Positions 47,251 to 55,245 of a stretch of DNA of 64,000 bases are shown here, in pieces. Where the stretch lies: the NCBI RefSeq assembly GCF_014698335.1, contig NZ_JACJSV010000010.1:1-64000 (forward strand), read 5' to 3'. A program made the translations under genes and the position numbers. The notes beneath the pieces were generated by a model. It worked only from the letters and a program-made list of their open reading frames with translations, was not told where the DNA came from and made no database searches. The DNA is from Microcystis viridis FACHB-1342 (GTDB lineage Bacteria > Cyanobacteriota > Cyanobacteriia > Cyanobacteriales > Microcystaceae). Numbering within the stretch: the first letter of the stretch is position 1; every line of letters begins with the position of its first letter.

Positions 47251-47370
47251 ATACTAAATCCGTTGAGTAACGCACAGAAAACGGGTTTCTCGGAGAAACC
47301 CGTTTTCTGCTCATGCAAAAGGCAAAAAGGGAGAATAAATAATCAGTCTTTAATAACCAGATTTAGGATT
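47251..47370. repeat. ACTAAATCCGTTGAGTA element with long hairpin
   Basis: About 120 bp between ATACTAAATCCG and CAGATTTAGGATT, imperfect inverted ends. It contains a near-perfect palindrome of 35 bases (47275-47309): 17-base arms around a single central base, beginning CAGAAAACGGGTTTC. A partial copy lies at 18899-18975 without the hairpin. Confidence 0.7.
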
Positions 47371-47392
47371 ATTTAACCTTCAATCCGGGCTA

Positions 47393-47821
47393 TCACTGGG
47401 GCCACCAATCTTCGATCACCTGCGCGATAGTATAGGGACAAAACTCGGGAAAAATGCTGAGGACTAAACCTGTTTGTCTGGCGGCTTCTCGACGCGCTCT
47501 GGTGTATTCCTTATCCAAAATTTGCGCGGGATAACCGCGTAAACTGGGACTATCCTCTAATTTGCGACGAATTTGCGATCGCCCATCATTGATGGAATCC
47601 AGCCAACTATCGGAGTGCCGTTGGGGTTGATATTGCCACTTGAGCAGATGAAGCAAAATTCGCTCCATTTGAGAACCAATCGCACTGCGTTCACTTTTCC
47701 CCAAATCCTCGATTTCCTCGATTAAATGCTCCCAGTCAATGGCATCCCAGCGTTGTTCCCGCAAAAGTTGAGCCGTATCCCGGGCCCAGAGAATTAAATC
47801 GCAATTGTAGGTGGTTGGCAT
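47393..47821 (-). CDS. DUF29 family protein
   Basis: The 142-residue product from the ATG at 47819-47821 carries the family pattern in a more diverged form: 'CDLILWARDTAQLLREQRWD', 'IDWEHLIEEIEDLGKSERSA', 'MERILLHLLKWQYQP' and the end 'VIEDWWPQ'. It is distant from the three DUF29 copies at 21.8-28.3 kb, so it belongs to a different subgroup. The frame is open to a TTG seven codons upstream. It lies between the two modules of the duplicated block. Function unknown. Confidence 0.87.
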   Translation of the reverse strand: MPTTYNCDLILWARDTAQLLREQRWDAIDWEHLIEEIEDLGKSERSAIGSQMERILLHLLKWQYQPQRHSDSWLDSINDGRSQIRRKLEDSPSLRGYPAQILDKEYTRARREAARQTGLVLSIFPEFCPYTIAQVIEDWWPQ

Positions 47822-48055
47822 AACCGGTTCCCTGTTTTTCAAGCTTTTCGGGTGGGATTGTGGGGTTAATTCTGTTAGGTTAACGATCCGGCGTTTTCTT
47901 AATGATAACTGATTACTGTCAGAGGTAAGGTCAAAAAGCCTGTGAACCCTGTATCAATAACAGCATCAATTACCTGCCTCTGTTTACTCTCATTGCTTAC
48001 GACTAACCGAAGCGTTGCCTCGCAGTTTTGATCAACAATTCCGTTCATCATAAAG

Positions 48056-48322
48056 TTAAAGCAGACGACCTACGCCAAAGCGGTGAACGCCTTTATGTCC
48101 AATTCGGACACGCCAGATTTGAGCATCAGGGTTTCGTTCAAGCAATCGATTAGAAGCAGTTATTGTGTCATTGGCAAGCTCAAAATCACCTGTTTCGATA
48201 TCTATGGCTACAATCTTCCCATGATTGCCTTCCTCGACTTGGGGGCGCACCTGAGATTGATAAATCTCATTACCACGTCGGGCGAATTCTTCTTTGCTGT
48301 AGCGGAGTTGATTAACTGTCAT
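48056..48322 (-). CDS. Conserved hypothetical protein, module copy 2 (88 aa)
   Basis: The paralogue of the gene at 46041-46316: same N-terminal 45 residues, then 'GDFELANDTITASNRLLERN' and 'PDAQIWRVRIGHKGVHRFGV'. The end 'HRFGVGRLL' looks like the original form. Its upstream flank is the left arm of the duplication. It is probably translated from the ATG at 48320-48322; no strong Shine-Dalgarno element is seen in either copy. Unknown function. Confidence 0.78.
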   Translation of the reverse strand: MTVNQLRYSKEEFARRGNEIYQSQVRPQVEEGNHGKIVAIDIETGDFELANDTITASNRLLERNPDAQIWRVRIGHKGVHRFGVGRLL

Positions 48323-48480
48323 TGTCCTGACCCCGTTGCAACTTTTGCCCTTCTATTTTAACCTAAACATTGGCAATCTTCGCTAACATTCCCCAACTGG
48401 GTCCACAAGAGCGGCATCGCACTTAGACTCACAGTTTCAATCAATGAGCATGGTGCGTTCCCCAAAATCGATCGCTGGAG
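48189..48480. repeat. Left arm of duplicated module (copy 2)
   Basis: Partner of 46183-46474. Confidence 0.9.
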
Positions 48481-48565
48481 CGGTAGGACTTGCATTAGGG
48501 AACGCACCCTACAAGATTCCTACACAAATAGTAGCGTATGCCGCCGTTCCGCGTGCAAGCGCTTG

Positions 48566-48925
48566 TTAGACAAATGAATGAAACAAAATTTTCACGGCTT
48601 CTCCTAATGAAATCTTAACGATATCCATAGATAATGATAGCCCTTTCTCTTTTACCAATGATTTTGCTTTATTCCATACAGTATCACTCCGTGCTTTATC
48701 TAAGAATTCATGCCCTTCCCATGTAATACGATTAATAATCACTAAATCTGGAATATCTGTTTTATGAGTGCTTGGATAATGGACATTTCCGTGTAATAAA
48801 CCTGCTTCAATTAATAAGGCTTTGTGATAATTGACCTCATTACCTGAATAAGACGACAAATCAACCTCTATCTCTTTTTCAAGATCGAGGAGTATTAAGC
48901 GAATCAAGTCTATATTTCTTCGCAT
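48566..48925 (-). CDS. DUF2513 family protein
   Basis: The 119-residue product has the DUF2513 pattern: 'MRRNIDLIRLILLDLEKE' at the start, 'LIEAGLL' in the middle, and 'ITWEGHEFLDKARSDTVWNK' in the second half. These are small, probably winged-helix-like proteins of unknown role, often found in accessory and phage-associated DNA. It lies between the arms of module copy 2 and has no counterpart in copy 1. Its length (360 bp) accounts for nearly all of the size difference between the two modules. Confidence 0.85.
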   Translation of the reverse strand: MRRNIDLIRLILLDLEKEIEVDLSSYSGNEVNYHKALLIEAGLLHGNVHYPSTHKTDIPDLVIINRITWEGHEFLDKARSDTVWNKAKSLVKEKGLSLSMDIVKISLGEAVKILFHSFV

Positions 48926-48973
48926 AAACTTACCTTACTATTCATAAAAAAGAAAACACTACATTTAAATTCA

Positions 48974-49378
48974 TCAGTTTGTTTTGACTTTGATATAGGT
49001 ATAAGTAGGGTTATCAAACTGCTGAACTGACGAATAGGAACCGGAAGTATCAACTTGGGAAGGAGGAAGATTGACAGTTATCCAATCGGCTTTCCCCTCC
49101 ATAAATACGATTTCAATTTCGCCATTTTTATAAATCCGTTTTTCACATGGGCAAGGGGTACGACTTGGATTTACTGTTTCTGTTGAGGTCGGTGAACCAA
49201 GAACTTTCGCAACTACATCAGGTGTATTTCCTGCAATGTCGCTGATTTTAATAGCTGGTAATGCTTGGCTAGAAGATATGGGAACTGAAGGAGATGACTG
49301 CTCTACAACGTCAGGGGTAGAGTTACCACATCCAGTCAAAAGAATTAAAGAAACAAACGTTAAAAGTCTAAACTTCAT
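48974..49378 (-). CDS. Lipoprotein, module copy 2 (134 aa)
   Basis: The 134-residue product has a lipoprotein signal ('LLTFVSLILLTGC', Cys17), then a Ser/Pro-rich linker and a small domain with 'VVAKVLGSPTSTETV', a Cys-Pro-Cys 'TPCPCEKRIYKNGEIEIVF' and 'GKADWITVNLPPSQ'. It is not similar to the module-1 lipoprotein apart from the general plan. The upstream flank is the shared right arm. The 'VLGSPTS...GEIEIVFMEGKA' part recalls SmpA/OmlA-like outer-membrane lipoproteins, but only weakly. Confidence 0.75.
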   Translation of the reverse strand: MKFRLLTFVSLILLTGCGNSTPDVVEQSSPSVPISSSQALPAIKISDIAGNTPDVVAKVLGSPTSTETVNPSRTPCPCEKRIYKNGEIEIVFMEGKADWITVNLPPSQVDTSGSYSSVQQFDNPTYTYIKVKTN

Positions 49379-49439
49379 GAATAGCTTCTCTATGGTATTA
49401 CCAAGCCTAGCATTAAGATTTCGCTGGTTGATATTAGGT

Positions 49440-49608
49440 CTAACTACATATTATACGAAAACTTTCTGCATAACACTCTCCAGAGCAAAGATATGGGTCA
49501 ACTTTCTGTATATCACCCGTCCTCATACAACATATATACTAATTTGTCAATAGGTAGTAATATTTAATCTGCTTATACTTCGAGTTTTGGTCTGAAAATG
49601 GGCGATCA
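49440..49608. repeat. Right arm of duplicated module (copy 2)
   Basis: Partner of 47052-47219. Similarity ends at GGCGATCAAT, 20 bases before the small frame at 49628. Confidence 0.9.
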
Positions 49609-49627
49609 ATAGTCAAGCGATCGAGGG

Positions 49628-49792
49628 ATGGGGACGACCACGAGCCTAGGGGATTATGCAACGGTGAACAACTTATCGGCAGGTTTCCGGGGGGCTAAAA
49701 CCATAATCCGGGAGATTCCGGGCATCTCCGCAAGTCAGCTAAGAGCCATTGACCCCAGAAAAAATCTTCAGAGCTACAACCACTATAACTAA
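49628..49792 (+). CDS. Possible small protein (54 aa) upstream of clpC
   Basis: A frame from ATG 49628 to TAA 49790-49792 reads like real protein ('DYATVNNLSAGFRGAKTI' and 'IREIPGISASQLRAIDPRKN'). There is no ribosome-binding site at normal spacing, and the frame starts just at the module boundary, so it may be the C-terminal rest of a longer gene. I do not recognise it. Confidence 0.35.
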   Translation: MGTTTSLGDYATVNNLSAGFRGAKTIIREIPGISASQLRAIDPRKNLQSYNHYN

Positions 49793-49892
49793 TAGCCGCT
49801 CCCCAATAACTGATCACTGAGAGACAGCTAAACTAAAAAGCCGTGCTAAAATCAGCATATCTAGGGTCGCTTGTGTAGGTGATGGATAGGCT

Positions 49893-52358
49893 ATGTTTGA
49901 AAGATTTACGGAAAAAGCCATTAAAGTAATCATGCTCGCCCAAGAAGAAGCCCGCCGCCTCGGCCATAACTTCGTGGGAACAGAGCAGATTTTACTAGGA
50001 CTAATTGGAGAGGGAACGGGAGTTGCCGCCAAAGTCCTCAAGTCCATGGGTGTCAATCTCAAAGATGCGCGCGTGGAGGTGGAGAAAATCATCGGTCGCG
50101 GTTCCGGATTCGTAGCCGTGGAAATTCCCTTCACCCCCAGAGCCAAACGAGTTTTAGAACTCTCCCTCGAAGAAGCCCGTCAACTGGGCCATAACTATAT
50201 TGGCACAGAACACCTCCTTTTAGGACTAATTCGCGAAGGGGAAGGTGTGGCCGCTAGGGTTCTGGAAAATCTCGGCGTGGATCTATCGAAAGTTCGCACC
50301 CAGGTGATCAGAATGTTAGGGGAAACCGCCGAAGTGGCCGCAGGTTCATCTTCCCAAGGTCGCACTAAAACCCCCACTCTTGACGAATTCGGTTCCAATC
50401 TCACCCAAATGGCCAGCGAGGGTAAACTCGATCCCGTGGTCGGCCGGCAAAAGGAAATCGAGCGCGTCATCCAAATTCTCGGTCGTCGTACCAAAAATAA
50501 CCCAGTCCTAATCGGGGAACCGGGGGTAGGTAAAACAGCGATCGCAGAAGGATTGGCCCAACGCATTGCTAACAAGGATATTCCCGACATTCTCGAAGAA
50601 AAACGGGTTGTCACCCTCGATATCGGCTTGTTAGTGGCGGGAACCAAGTATCGCGGCGAATTTGAGGAACGCCTCAAAAAAATCATGGACGAAATTCGCC
50701 AAGCGGGTAACGTCGTCCTTGTTATCGATGAAGTTCATACTCTCATCGGTGCCGGGGCAGCCGAAGGGGCGATCGATGCGGCCAATATTCTCAAACCAGC
50801 TTTGGCCCGGGGAGAACTGCAATGTATCGGGGCGACGACCTTGGATGAGTACCGCAAACATATCGAACGGGATGCGGCTCTAGAAAGACGTTTTCAACCG
50901 GTTATGGTCGGTGAACCCTCCGTAGAAGAAACGATCGAAATTCTCTACGGTCTCCGGGAACGCTACGAACAGCACCACAAACTAAAAATCTTAGATGAGG
51001 CCCTGGAAGCGGCGGCGAAATTGTCCGATCGCTACATTAGCGATCGCTTTTTACCGGACAAGGCGATCGATTTAATCGATGAAGCTGGTTCGAGAGTGCG
51101 CTTGATTAATTCCCAATTGCCCCCAGCAGCCAAGGAATTAGATAAAGAACTGCGGCAAATTCTCAAACAAAAAGATGACGCAGTGCGCGGTCAAGACTTC
51201 GAGAAAGCGGGAGAATTGCGCGATCGGGAAATGGAAATCAAAACCCAGATCCGGAATCTCGCTTCCACCAAAAAAGGCGAAGATGGCAACGATGAACCCT
51301 TTGTGGATGCCGAGGAAATCGCCCACATCGTCGCTTCTTGGACTGGGGTTCCCGTCAATAAACTGACCGAAACCGAATCCGAGAAACTGCTGCACATGGA
51401 AGATACCCTACATCAGCGTCTCATCGGTCAAGAGGACGCGGTTAAAGCGGTGTCCCGCGCCATTCGTCGCGCTCGCGTCGGTCTGAAAAATCCCAACCGT
51501 CCCATTGCTTCCTTTATCTTCTCCGGTCCAACGGGGGTAGGTAAAACCGAGTTAACTAAAGCTCTGGCCGCTTATTTCTTTGGTTCCGAAGATGCGATGA
51601 TCCGTCTCGATATGTCGGAATACATGGAACGGCACACGGTTTCTAAGTTAATCGGTTCACCTCCGGGTTATGTTGGTTACAACGAAGGGGGACAATTAAC
51701 GGAAGCGGTGCGTCGTCGTCCTTATACGGTGGTGCTATTCGACGAAATCGAAAAAGCTCACCCCGATGTCTTCAATATGCTTCTGCAAATCCTTGAAGAT
51801 GGACGTTTGACCGATGCCAAAGGTCGCACGGTGGACTTTAAAAATACCCTGTTGATTATGACCTCGAACATCGGTTCTAAGGTGATCGAGAAGGGTGGCG
51901 GTGGTTTAGGTTTCGAGTTTGCCGATAATCAAGCCGAAGCCCAGTATAATCGCATTCGATCGCTGGTTAATGAGGAATTAAAACAATATTTCCGTCCGGA
52001 ATTCCTCAACCGTCTCGATGAGATTATTGTCTTCCGTCAACTGAATAAGGAAGAGGTCAAGGAAATCGCCGAAATCCTGCTCAAGGATGTGTTTAAACGT
52101 CTGACAGAACAAAATATTACTTTGTCTGTCACCGATAAGTTTAAAGAACGCTTGATCGAGGAGGGTTATAATCCAGCCTACGGCGCTCGTCCCTTACGTC
52201 GTGCGATTATGCGTCTGTTGGAAGATGTTCTGGCTGAGGAAATTCTCTCCGGACGGGTTTCTGGTGGGGATACGGCCATGGTCGATATCGATGAGGAAGG
52301 TAAGGTGAAAGTAATTTCGGGGGAAAGACGTGAGTTAATCGCTCCCGTGATTGAATAA
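49893..52358 (+). CDS. clpC: ATP-dependent Clp protease ATPase subunit ClpC
   Basis: The 821-residue Hsp100 unfoldase works with ClpP/ClpR in protein quality control. It has the double Clp-N repeat (about 1-145), AAA-1 with Walker A '[13 protein letters not shown]' (about 208-220), the UVR-type linker (about 425-460, '[20 protein letters not shown]'), AAA-2 with '[13 protein letters not shown]' (about 545-557) and the C-terminal D2-small domain. '[14 protein letters not shown]' is typical. Length and order are normal for cyanobacterial/plastid ClpC. Its 3' end is duplicated 2.2 kb downstream. A strong terminator follows. Confidence 0.98.
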   Translation: MFERFTEKAIKVIMLAQEEARRLGHNFVGTEQILLGLIGEGTGVAAKVLKSMGVNLKDARVEVEKIIGRGSGFVAVEIPFTPRAKRVLELSLEEARQLGHNYIGTEHLLLGLIREGEGVAARVLENLGVDLSKVRTQVIRMLGETAEVAAGSSSQGRTKTPTLDEFGSNLTQMASEGKLDPVVGRQKEIERVIQILGRRTKNNPVLIGEPGVGKTAIAEGLAQRIANKDIPDILEEKRVVTLDIGLLVAGTKYRGEFEERLKKIMDEIRQAGNVVLVIDEVHTLIGAGAAEGAIDAANILKPALARGELQCIGATTLDEYRKHIERDAALERRFQPVMVGEPSVEETIEILYGLRERYEQHHKLKILDEALEAAAKLSDRYISDRFLPDKAIDLIDEAGSRVRLINSQLPPAAKELDKELRQILKQKDDAVRGQDFEKAGELRDREMEIKTQIRNLASTKKGEDGNDEPFVDAEEIAHIVASWTGVPVNKLTETESEKLLHMEDTLHQRLIGQEDAVKAVSRAIRRARVGLKNPNRPIASFIFSGPTGVGKTELTKALAAYFFGSEDAMIRLDMSEYMERHTVSKLIGSPPGYVGYNEGGQLTEAVRRRPYTVVLFDEIEKAHPDVFNMLLQILEDGRLTDAKGRTVDFKNTLLIMTSNIGSKVIEKGGGGLGFEFADNQAEAQYNRIRSLVNEELKQYFRPEFLNRLDEIIVFRQLNKEEVKEIAEILLKDVFKRLTEQNITLSVTDKFKERLIEEGYNPAYGARPLRRAIMRLLEDVLAEEILSGRVSGGDTAMVDIDEEGKVKVISGERRELIAPVIE

Positions 52359-52381
52359 ATTCTTACTGGAATTAGTTAAAT

Positions 52382-52410
52382 AAAAGGTGGGCTTTTTGCT
52401 CACCTTTTCT
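52382..52410 (+). terminator. Rho-independent terminator of clpC
   Basis: AAAGGTG / CACCTTT stem extended by GGC / GCT around a T-rich loop, followed by TCTCG. The same terminator is copied at 54910-54937. Confidence 0.85.
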
Positions 52411-52435
52411 CGTAAAAATAGGGGAAAAAAGTGCG

Positions 52436-52717
52436 ATGAAAGTTTGGTTTGTGGGTTGTGTTTTCTTATTTTTGTTGGTGGAATTTTATCAGTGGGCCAA
52501 GGGGTTTATTTTGCCTTTACCTCTCTATATTTTTGCTGGAGCTTTATTATCGATCGCTTCTAATTATTCTCAAGATATGAGCAATTTATTTGCTAGAAAT
52601 GAACAGGTTTATCAAACTGCCAGTTTAACTGATATTCCTGACATTTTGACGGCAGAAACCGCAATTACCAGCCTAGAAGCGGCAGCATTAGAGGATAGTA
52701 AAAAGCGGGATCGCTGA
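52436..52717 (+). CDS. Small membrane protein, copy 1 (93 aa)
   Basis: The 93-residue product starts with a hydrophobic segment ('GCVFLFLLVEFYQWAKGF'), has a second one ('PLPLYIFAGALLSIASNYS') and then a soluble part with 'SLTDIPDILTAETAITSLEA'. It is a small inner-membrane protein of unknown function; similar proteins occur next to clpC-type loci in related genomes as far as I recall. The last residues here, 'KKRDR', differ from the copy at 54964-55245, 'KKLSN', because the MITE that follows inserted before the original stop codon and supplies a new one. Confidence 0.8.
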   Translation: MKVWFVGCVFLFLLVEFYQWAKGFILPLPLYIFAGALLSIASNYSQDMSNLFARNEQVYQTASLTDIPDILTAETAITSLEAAALEDSKKRDR

Positions 52718-52822
52718 ATCAAGACATGAATACTAAATTGTTCCTCCTATCTACAAGTTACCTTAGTGCTAGGTTTTAAAAATTGCCTAGAGGGAAATTG
52801 ATACTTAAAATCAGCAACGCCC
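52708..52822. repeat. MITE with GGCGTTGCTGA-type ends
   Basis: About 115 bp, from GGGATCGCTGA to TCAGCAACGCC. It resembles the element at 34330-34420 and provides the new stop codon TGA (52715-52717) of the small membrane-protein gene. Confidence 0.8.
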
Positions 52823-52852
52823 TATAACTTTTCAAACAGCTTCTAAAAATAG

Positions 52853-54376
52853 ATGGTCATGAAAACAGTCATAAAATTAGCTCTTATTGCCCTACTCTGG
52901 ATAACAATAATCAATCCTGCCAACTTACCTCCAGATACCGATGCTAGGCTAAGAATGGCCCATGCCCTGTGGACGGGAACTGAAGAAGTTTCTTTACCCC
53001 CAAATTATCGTCCTTCCTCTCGATTAGACCATGTTGGTGTTTTAGGAGTAGATGGAAAACGATATGAAGCTTATGATATAGGACAATCCTTATTAATGTT
53101 GCCCGCAGATTGGATTGGCACCCAACTTTCTAAAGTTTTTCCTAGTATTAAGCCTTATTTATTAAGAGAATTTGCGGTTAGTTTTCTTGTAGTTATCCCT
53201 CTAAATGTATTAGTTGTTATCTCCTGTTATTGGTTACTTAGACTATTTGATTTTCAGGAGAAAATTGCGGCATCTGCCAGCTTGATTTGGTTGCTAGGTA
53301 CTACCGTTCTCCACTATGCACAAACTTTTCAACAAAATAATCCAGTCCTACTTTGTGTGATTTTAGGTTATGCTTGTGCTTTGGCTTATATTAAAACTAA
53401 CAAAGTACCTTATGTTTTTTTGAGTGGATTGGCAATCGGAGCGGCTATTATAATTCGCTCGACAACTATCATTTATGCTCTCACGGTTTTTGGTTTTCTA
53501 ATTAGCTGTCTAATTTATAAAAATTTCAAGCTGAATCAAATCTTTAAAACAGTCATACTCTGGAACGTCGGCTTATTTCCCTTCTTTTTTGTGAGTAGAT
53601 TATTTAATTACTTACGCTTTGGGGATTTTTGGACAACGGCAGCATCCTTGAGCATTGAGCAAATACGCAATGGAGCAATCTTTTCAGGGTTGCCAGAATT
53701 GCCCCCTAATTATCCTTTCATACACCCTCCCTACGTTGGTATTCTCGGCGTTCTCTTCTCACCAGCTAAAAGTATATTTATTTACGACCCCTTTCTTTTA
53801 CCATGTTTAGTATTGGGGATTATTTTATTTAACAAATTAACACCTTATATAAGAATATATTTTATTTCCTCAATTTTCGCACTTGTCTTTCATATTATAT
53901 TAACCAGTACAATGGATTTCTGGCATGGAGATGGTTCTTGGGCTGCTCGTTATCACGTTACCTCTGTTCAACTACTGCTTCTCCCATTAATAGCTTTGCT
54001 AATCTTAGAGATGTTATCAGTTAATCGGCTCAAACGATGGTTAATTAGCGGTTTGGTTGTTCTTTCCATTTTGGTTCAATTTACTTCTCTTGTCTTTGAC
54101 CCTAGTGTAAATAGTGGTGTGGTCATCTTTGCAGAACCAAAAAGTTTTTTGAGGTTTCGTTTAGCTGAACGTATCGACAGTGTTAGTTGCTTCATTGGTC
54201 TTTCTCGATCCCAAAGTTGCTTAACTGAGGAAAAGTACAGTAAGTCCGCTCTCGCCAGTAGGGTGTATTTCTGGCCCCTTAAATCCAACAAAGCGCAAGG
54301 ATTGCTCTGGAAAATTTGGGGACTCCTCTTGATCACAACCTTGATCAGCACTCTACTTTTCCTAGTGATTGGGTAG
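52853..54376 (+). CDS. Multi-pass membrane protein, GT-C-like (paralogue of 55242-56780)
   Basis: The 507-residue product has about 11-12 hydrophobic segments. It shares with its paralogue a distinctive N-terminal periplasmic-type loop: 'DARLRMAHALWTGTEEV', then 'VDGKRYEAYDIGQSLLMLPA' and later 'GILGVLFSPAKSIFIYDPFL' and 'FWHGDGSWAARYHVTSVQ'. The fold looks like a lipid-linked-sugar-using GT-C transferase or a related membrane enzyme, but no catalytic residues can be firmly assigned (an Asp/Arg pair lies in the first loop). Either of two ATG codons could start it. Its 5' side is a MITE; its 3' side is the broken clpC end. Confidence 0.78.
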   Translation: MVMKTVIKLALIALLWITIINPANLPPDTDARLRMAHALWTGTEEVSLPPNYRPSSRLDHVGVLGVDGKRYEAYDIGQSLLMLPADWIGTQLSKVFPSIKPYLLREFAVSFLVVIPLNVLVVISCYWLLRLFDFQEKIAASASLIWLLGTTVLHYAQTFQQNNPVLLCVILGYACALAYIKTNKVPYVFLSGLAIGAAIIIRSTTIIYALTVFGFLISCLIYKNFKLNQIFKTVILWNVGLFPFFFVSRLFNYLRFGDFWTTAASLSIEQIRNGAIFSGLPELPPNYPFIHPPYVGILGVLFSPAKSIFIYDPFLLPCLVLGIILFNKLTPYIRIYFISSIFALVFHIILTSTMDFWHGDGSWAARYHVTSVQLLLLPLIALLILEMLSVNRLKRWLISGLVVLSILVQFTSLVFDPSVNSGVVIFAEPKSFLRFRLAERIDSVSCFIGLSRSQSCLTEEKYSKSALASRVYFWPLKSNKAQGLLWKIWGLLLITTLISTLLFLVIG

Positions 54377-54518
54377 TAGTGATGGAAACTTAATACCTTG
54401 CTTGTCCCTTACGTCGTGCGATTATGCGTCTGTTGGAAGATGTTCTGGCTGAGGAAATTCTCTCCGGACGGGTTTCTGATGGGGATACGGCCATGGTCGA
54501 TATCGATGAGGAAGGTAA

Positions 54519-54828
54519 TACCATTTCTCTAAATGAAAACTACACATCGAATTTAAATCCCCCTTTAAGTTCCCCTTTTTAAGGGGGATTTAGGGGGATT
54601 AAACTGGGAGCATCCCAATTATGTAATGAGTATAAATGCTCAGAAGGGTAAGAAGGCTTTTGTAGTAACGATTCTGGTTCCAATCACACAATTTAGAGAA
54701 CCGTTGAAAATCTATGAACTCCCGAAAAGGCTTGCCATATAAGTATTTCGCATCTAAGTACAATTGCTTATTGCAAAAGTGGGATGCTCCCGATTAAACT
54801 TCTGTAGTCAGACTTTGGAGAATTGGTA
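54519..54828. repeat. Outer MITE (TACC ends), TAA target duplication
   Basis: The element begins TACCATTTCTC and ends GAGAATTGGTA, flanked by TAA at 54516-54518 and 54829-54831. The undisturbed clpC gene has a single TAA at this place (52301-52303), so the insertion is directly proved. Without its own inserted element it equals the 115-bp copy at 34099-34213, reversed. Confidence 0.95.
54606..54791. repeat. Inner MITE with perfect 12-bp ends and 9-bp target duplication
   Basis: 186 bp with perfect terminal inverted repeats GGGAGCATCCCA / TGGGATGCTCCC, flanked on both sides by GATTAAACT (54597-54605 and 54792-54800). The host element at 34099-34213 has only one copy of that 9-mer (reversed). 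The interior has no recognisable coding capacity. Confidence 0.95.
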
Positions 54829-54909
54829 TAAGGTGAAAGTAATTTCCAGTGAAAGACGTGAGTTAATCGCTCCCGTGATTGAATAAATTCTTACTGGAAT
54901 TAGTTAAAT

Positions 54910-54937
54910 AAAAGGTGGGCTTCTTGCTCACCTTTTC
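54910..54937 (+). terminator. Copied clpC terminator
   Basis: AAAGGTGGGC / GCTCACCTTT stem, the same as at 52382 but with a changed loop base (TTCTT for TTTTT). It now lies behind the clpC fragment. Confidence 0.8.
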
Positions 54938-54963
54938 TCGTAAAAATAGGGGAAAAAAGTGCG

Positions 54964-55245
54964 ATGAAAGTTTGGGTTGTGGGTTGTGTTTTGTTATTTT
55001 TGTTGGTGGAATTTTATCAGTGGGCCAAGGGGTTTATTTTGCCTTTACCTATCTATATTTTTGCTGGAGCTTTATTATCGATCGCTTCTAATTATTCTCA
55101 AGATATGAGCAATTTATTTACTAGAAATGAACAGGTTTATCAAACTGCCAGTTTAACTGATATTCCTGACATTTTGACGGCAGAAACCGCAATTGCCAGC
55201 CTAGAAGCGGCAGCATCGGAGGATGGTAAAAAGCTATCAAATTAG
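54964..55245 (+). CDS. Small membrane protein, copy 2 (93 aa)
   Basis: Nearly identical to the gene at 52436-52717, with the probable original C-terminus 'EDGKKLSN'. Its stop TAG (55243-55245) overlaps the stop of the convergent membrane-protein gene by three bases. It is part of the duplicated block, so one of the two copies is likely redundant. Unknown function. Confidence 0.82.
   Translation: MKVWVVGCVLLFLLVEFYQWAKGFILPLPIYIFAGALLSIASNYSQDMSNLFTRNEQVYQTASLTDIPDILTAETAIASLEAAASEDGKKLSN

Larger units (their letters stand above)
54404..54885 (+). pseudogene. Duplicated clpC 3' end, interrupted by nested MITEs
   Basis: The DNA from 54404 to 54518 and from 54829 to 54885 repeats clpC positions 52189-52358 with a few changes, including the stop and then the terminator and downstream gene. 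There is no start, and a 310-bp insertion splits it. Similarity to clpC starts sharply at GTCCCTTACG; upstream of that is the end of the membrane gene. It cannot make a functional product. Confidence 0.93.

Noticed and set aside
45395-49609. Prophage or integrative element covering hicBA and the twin modules
   Set aside because: There is no integrase, structural gene, tRNA target or paired attachment site; only the duplicated arms are seen.
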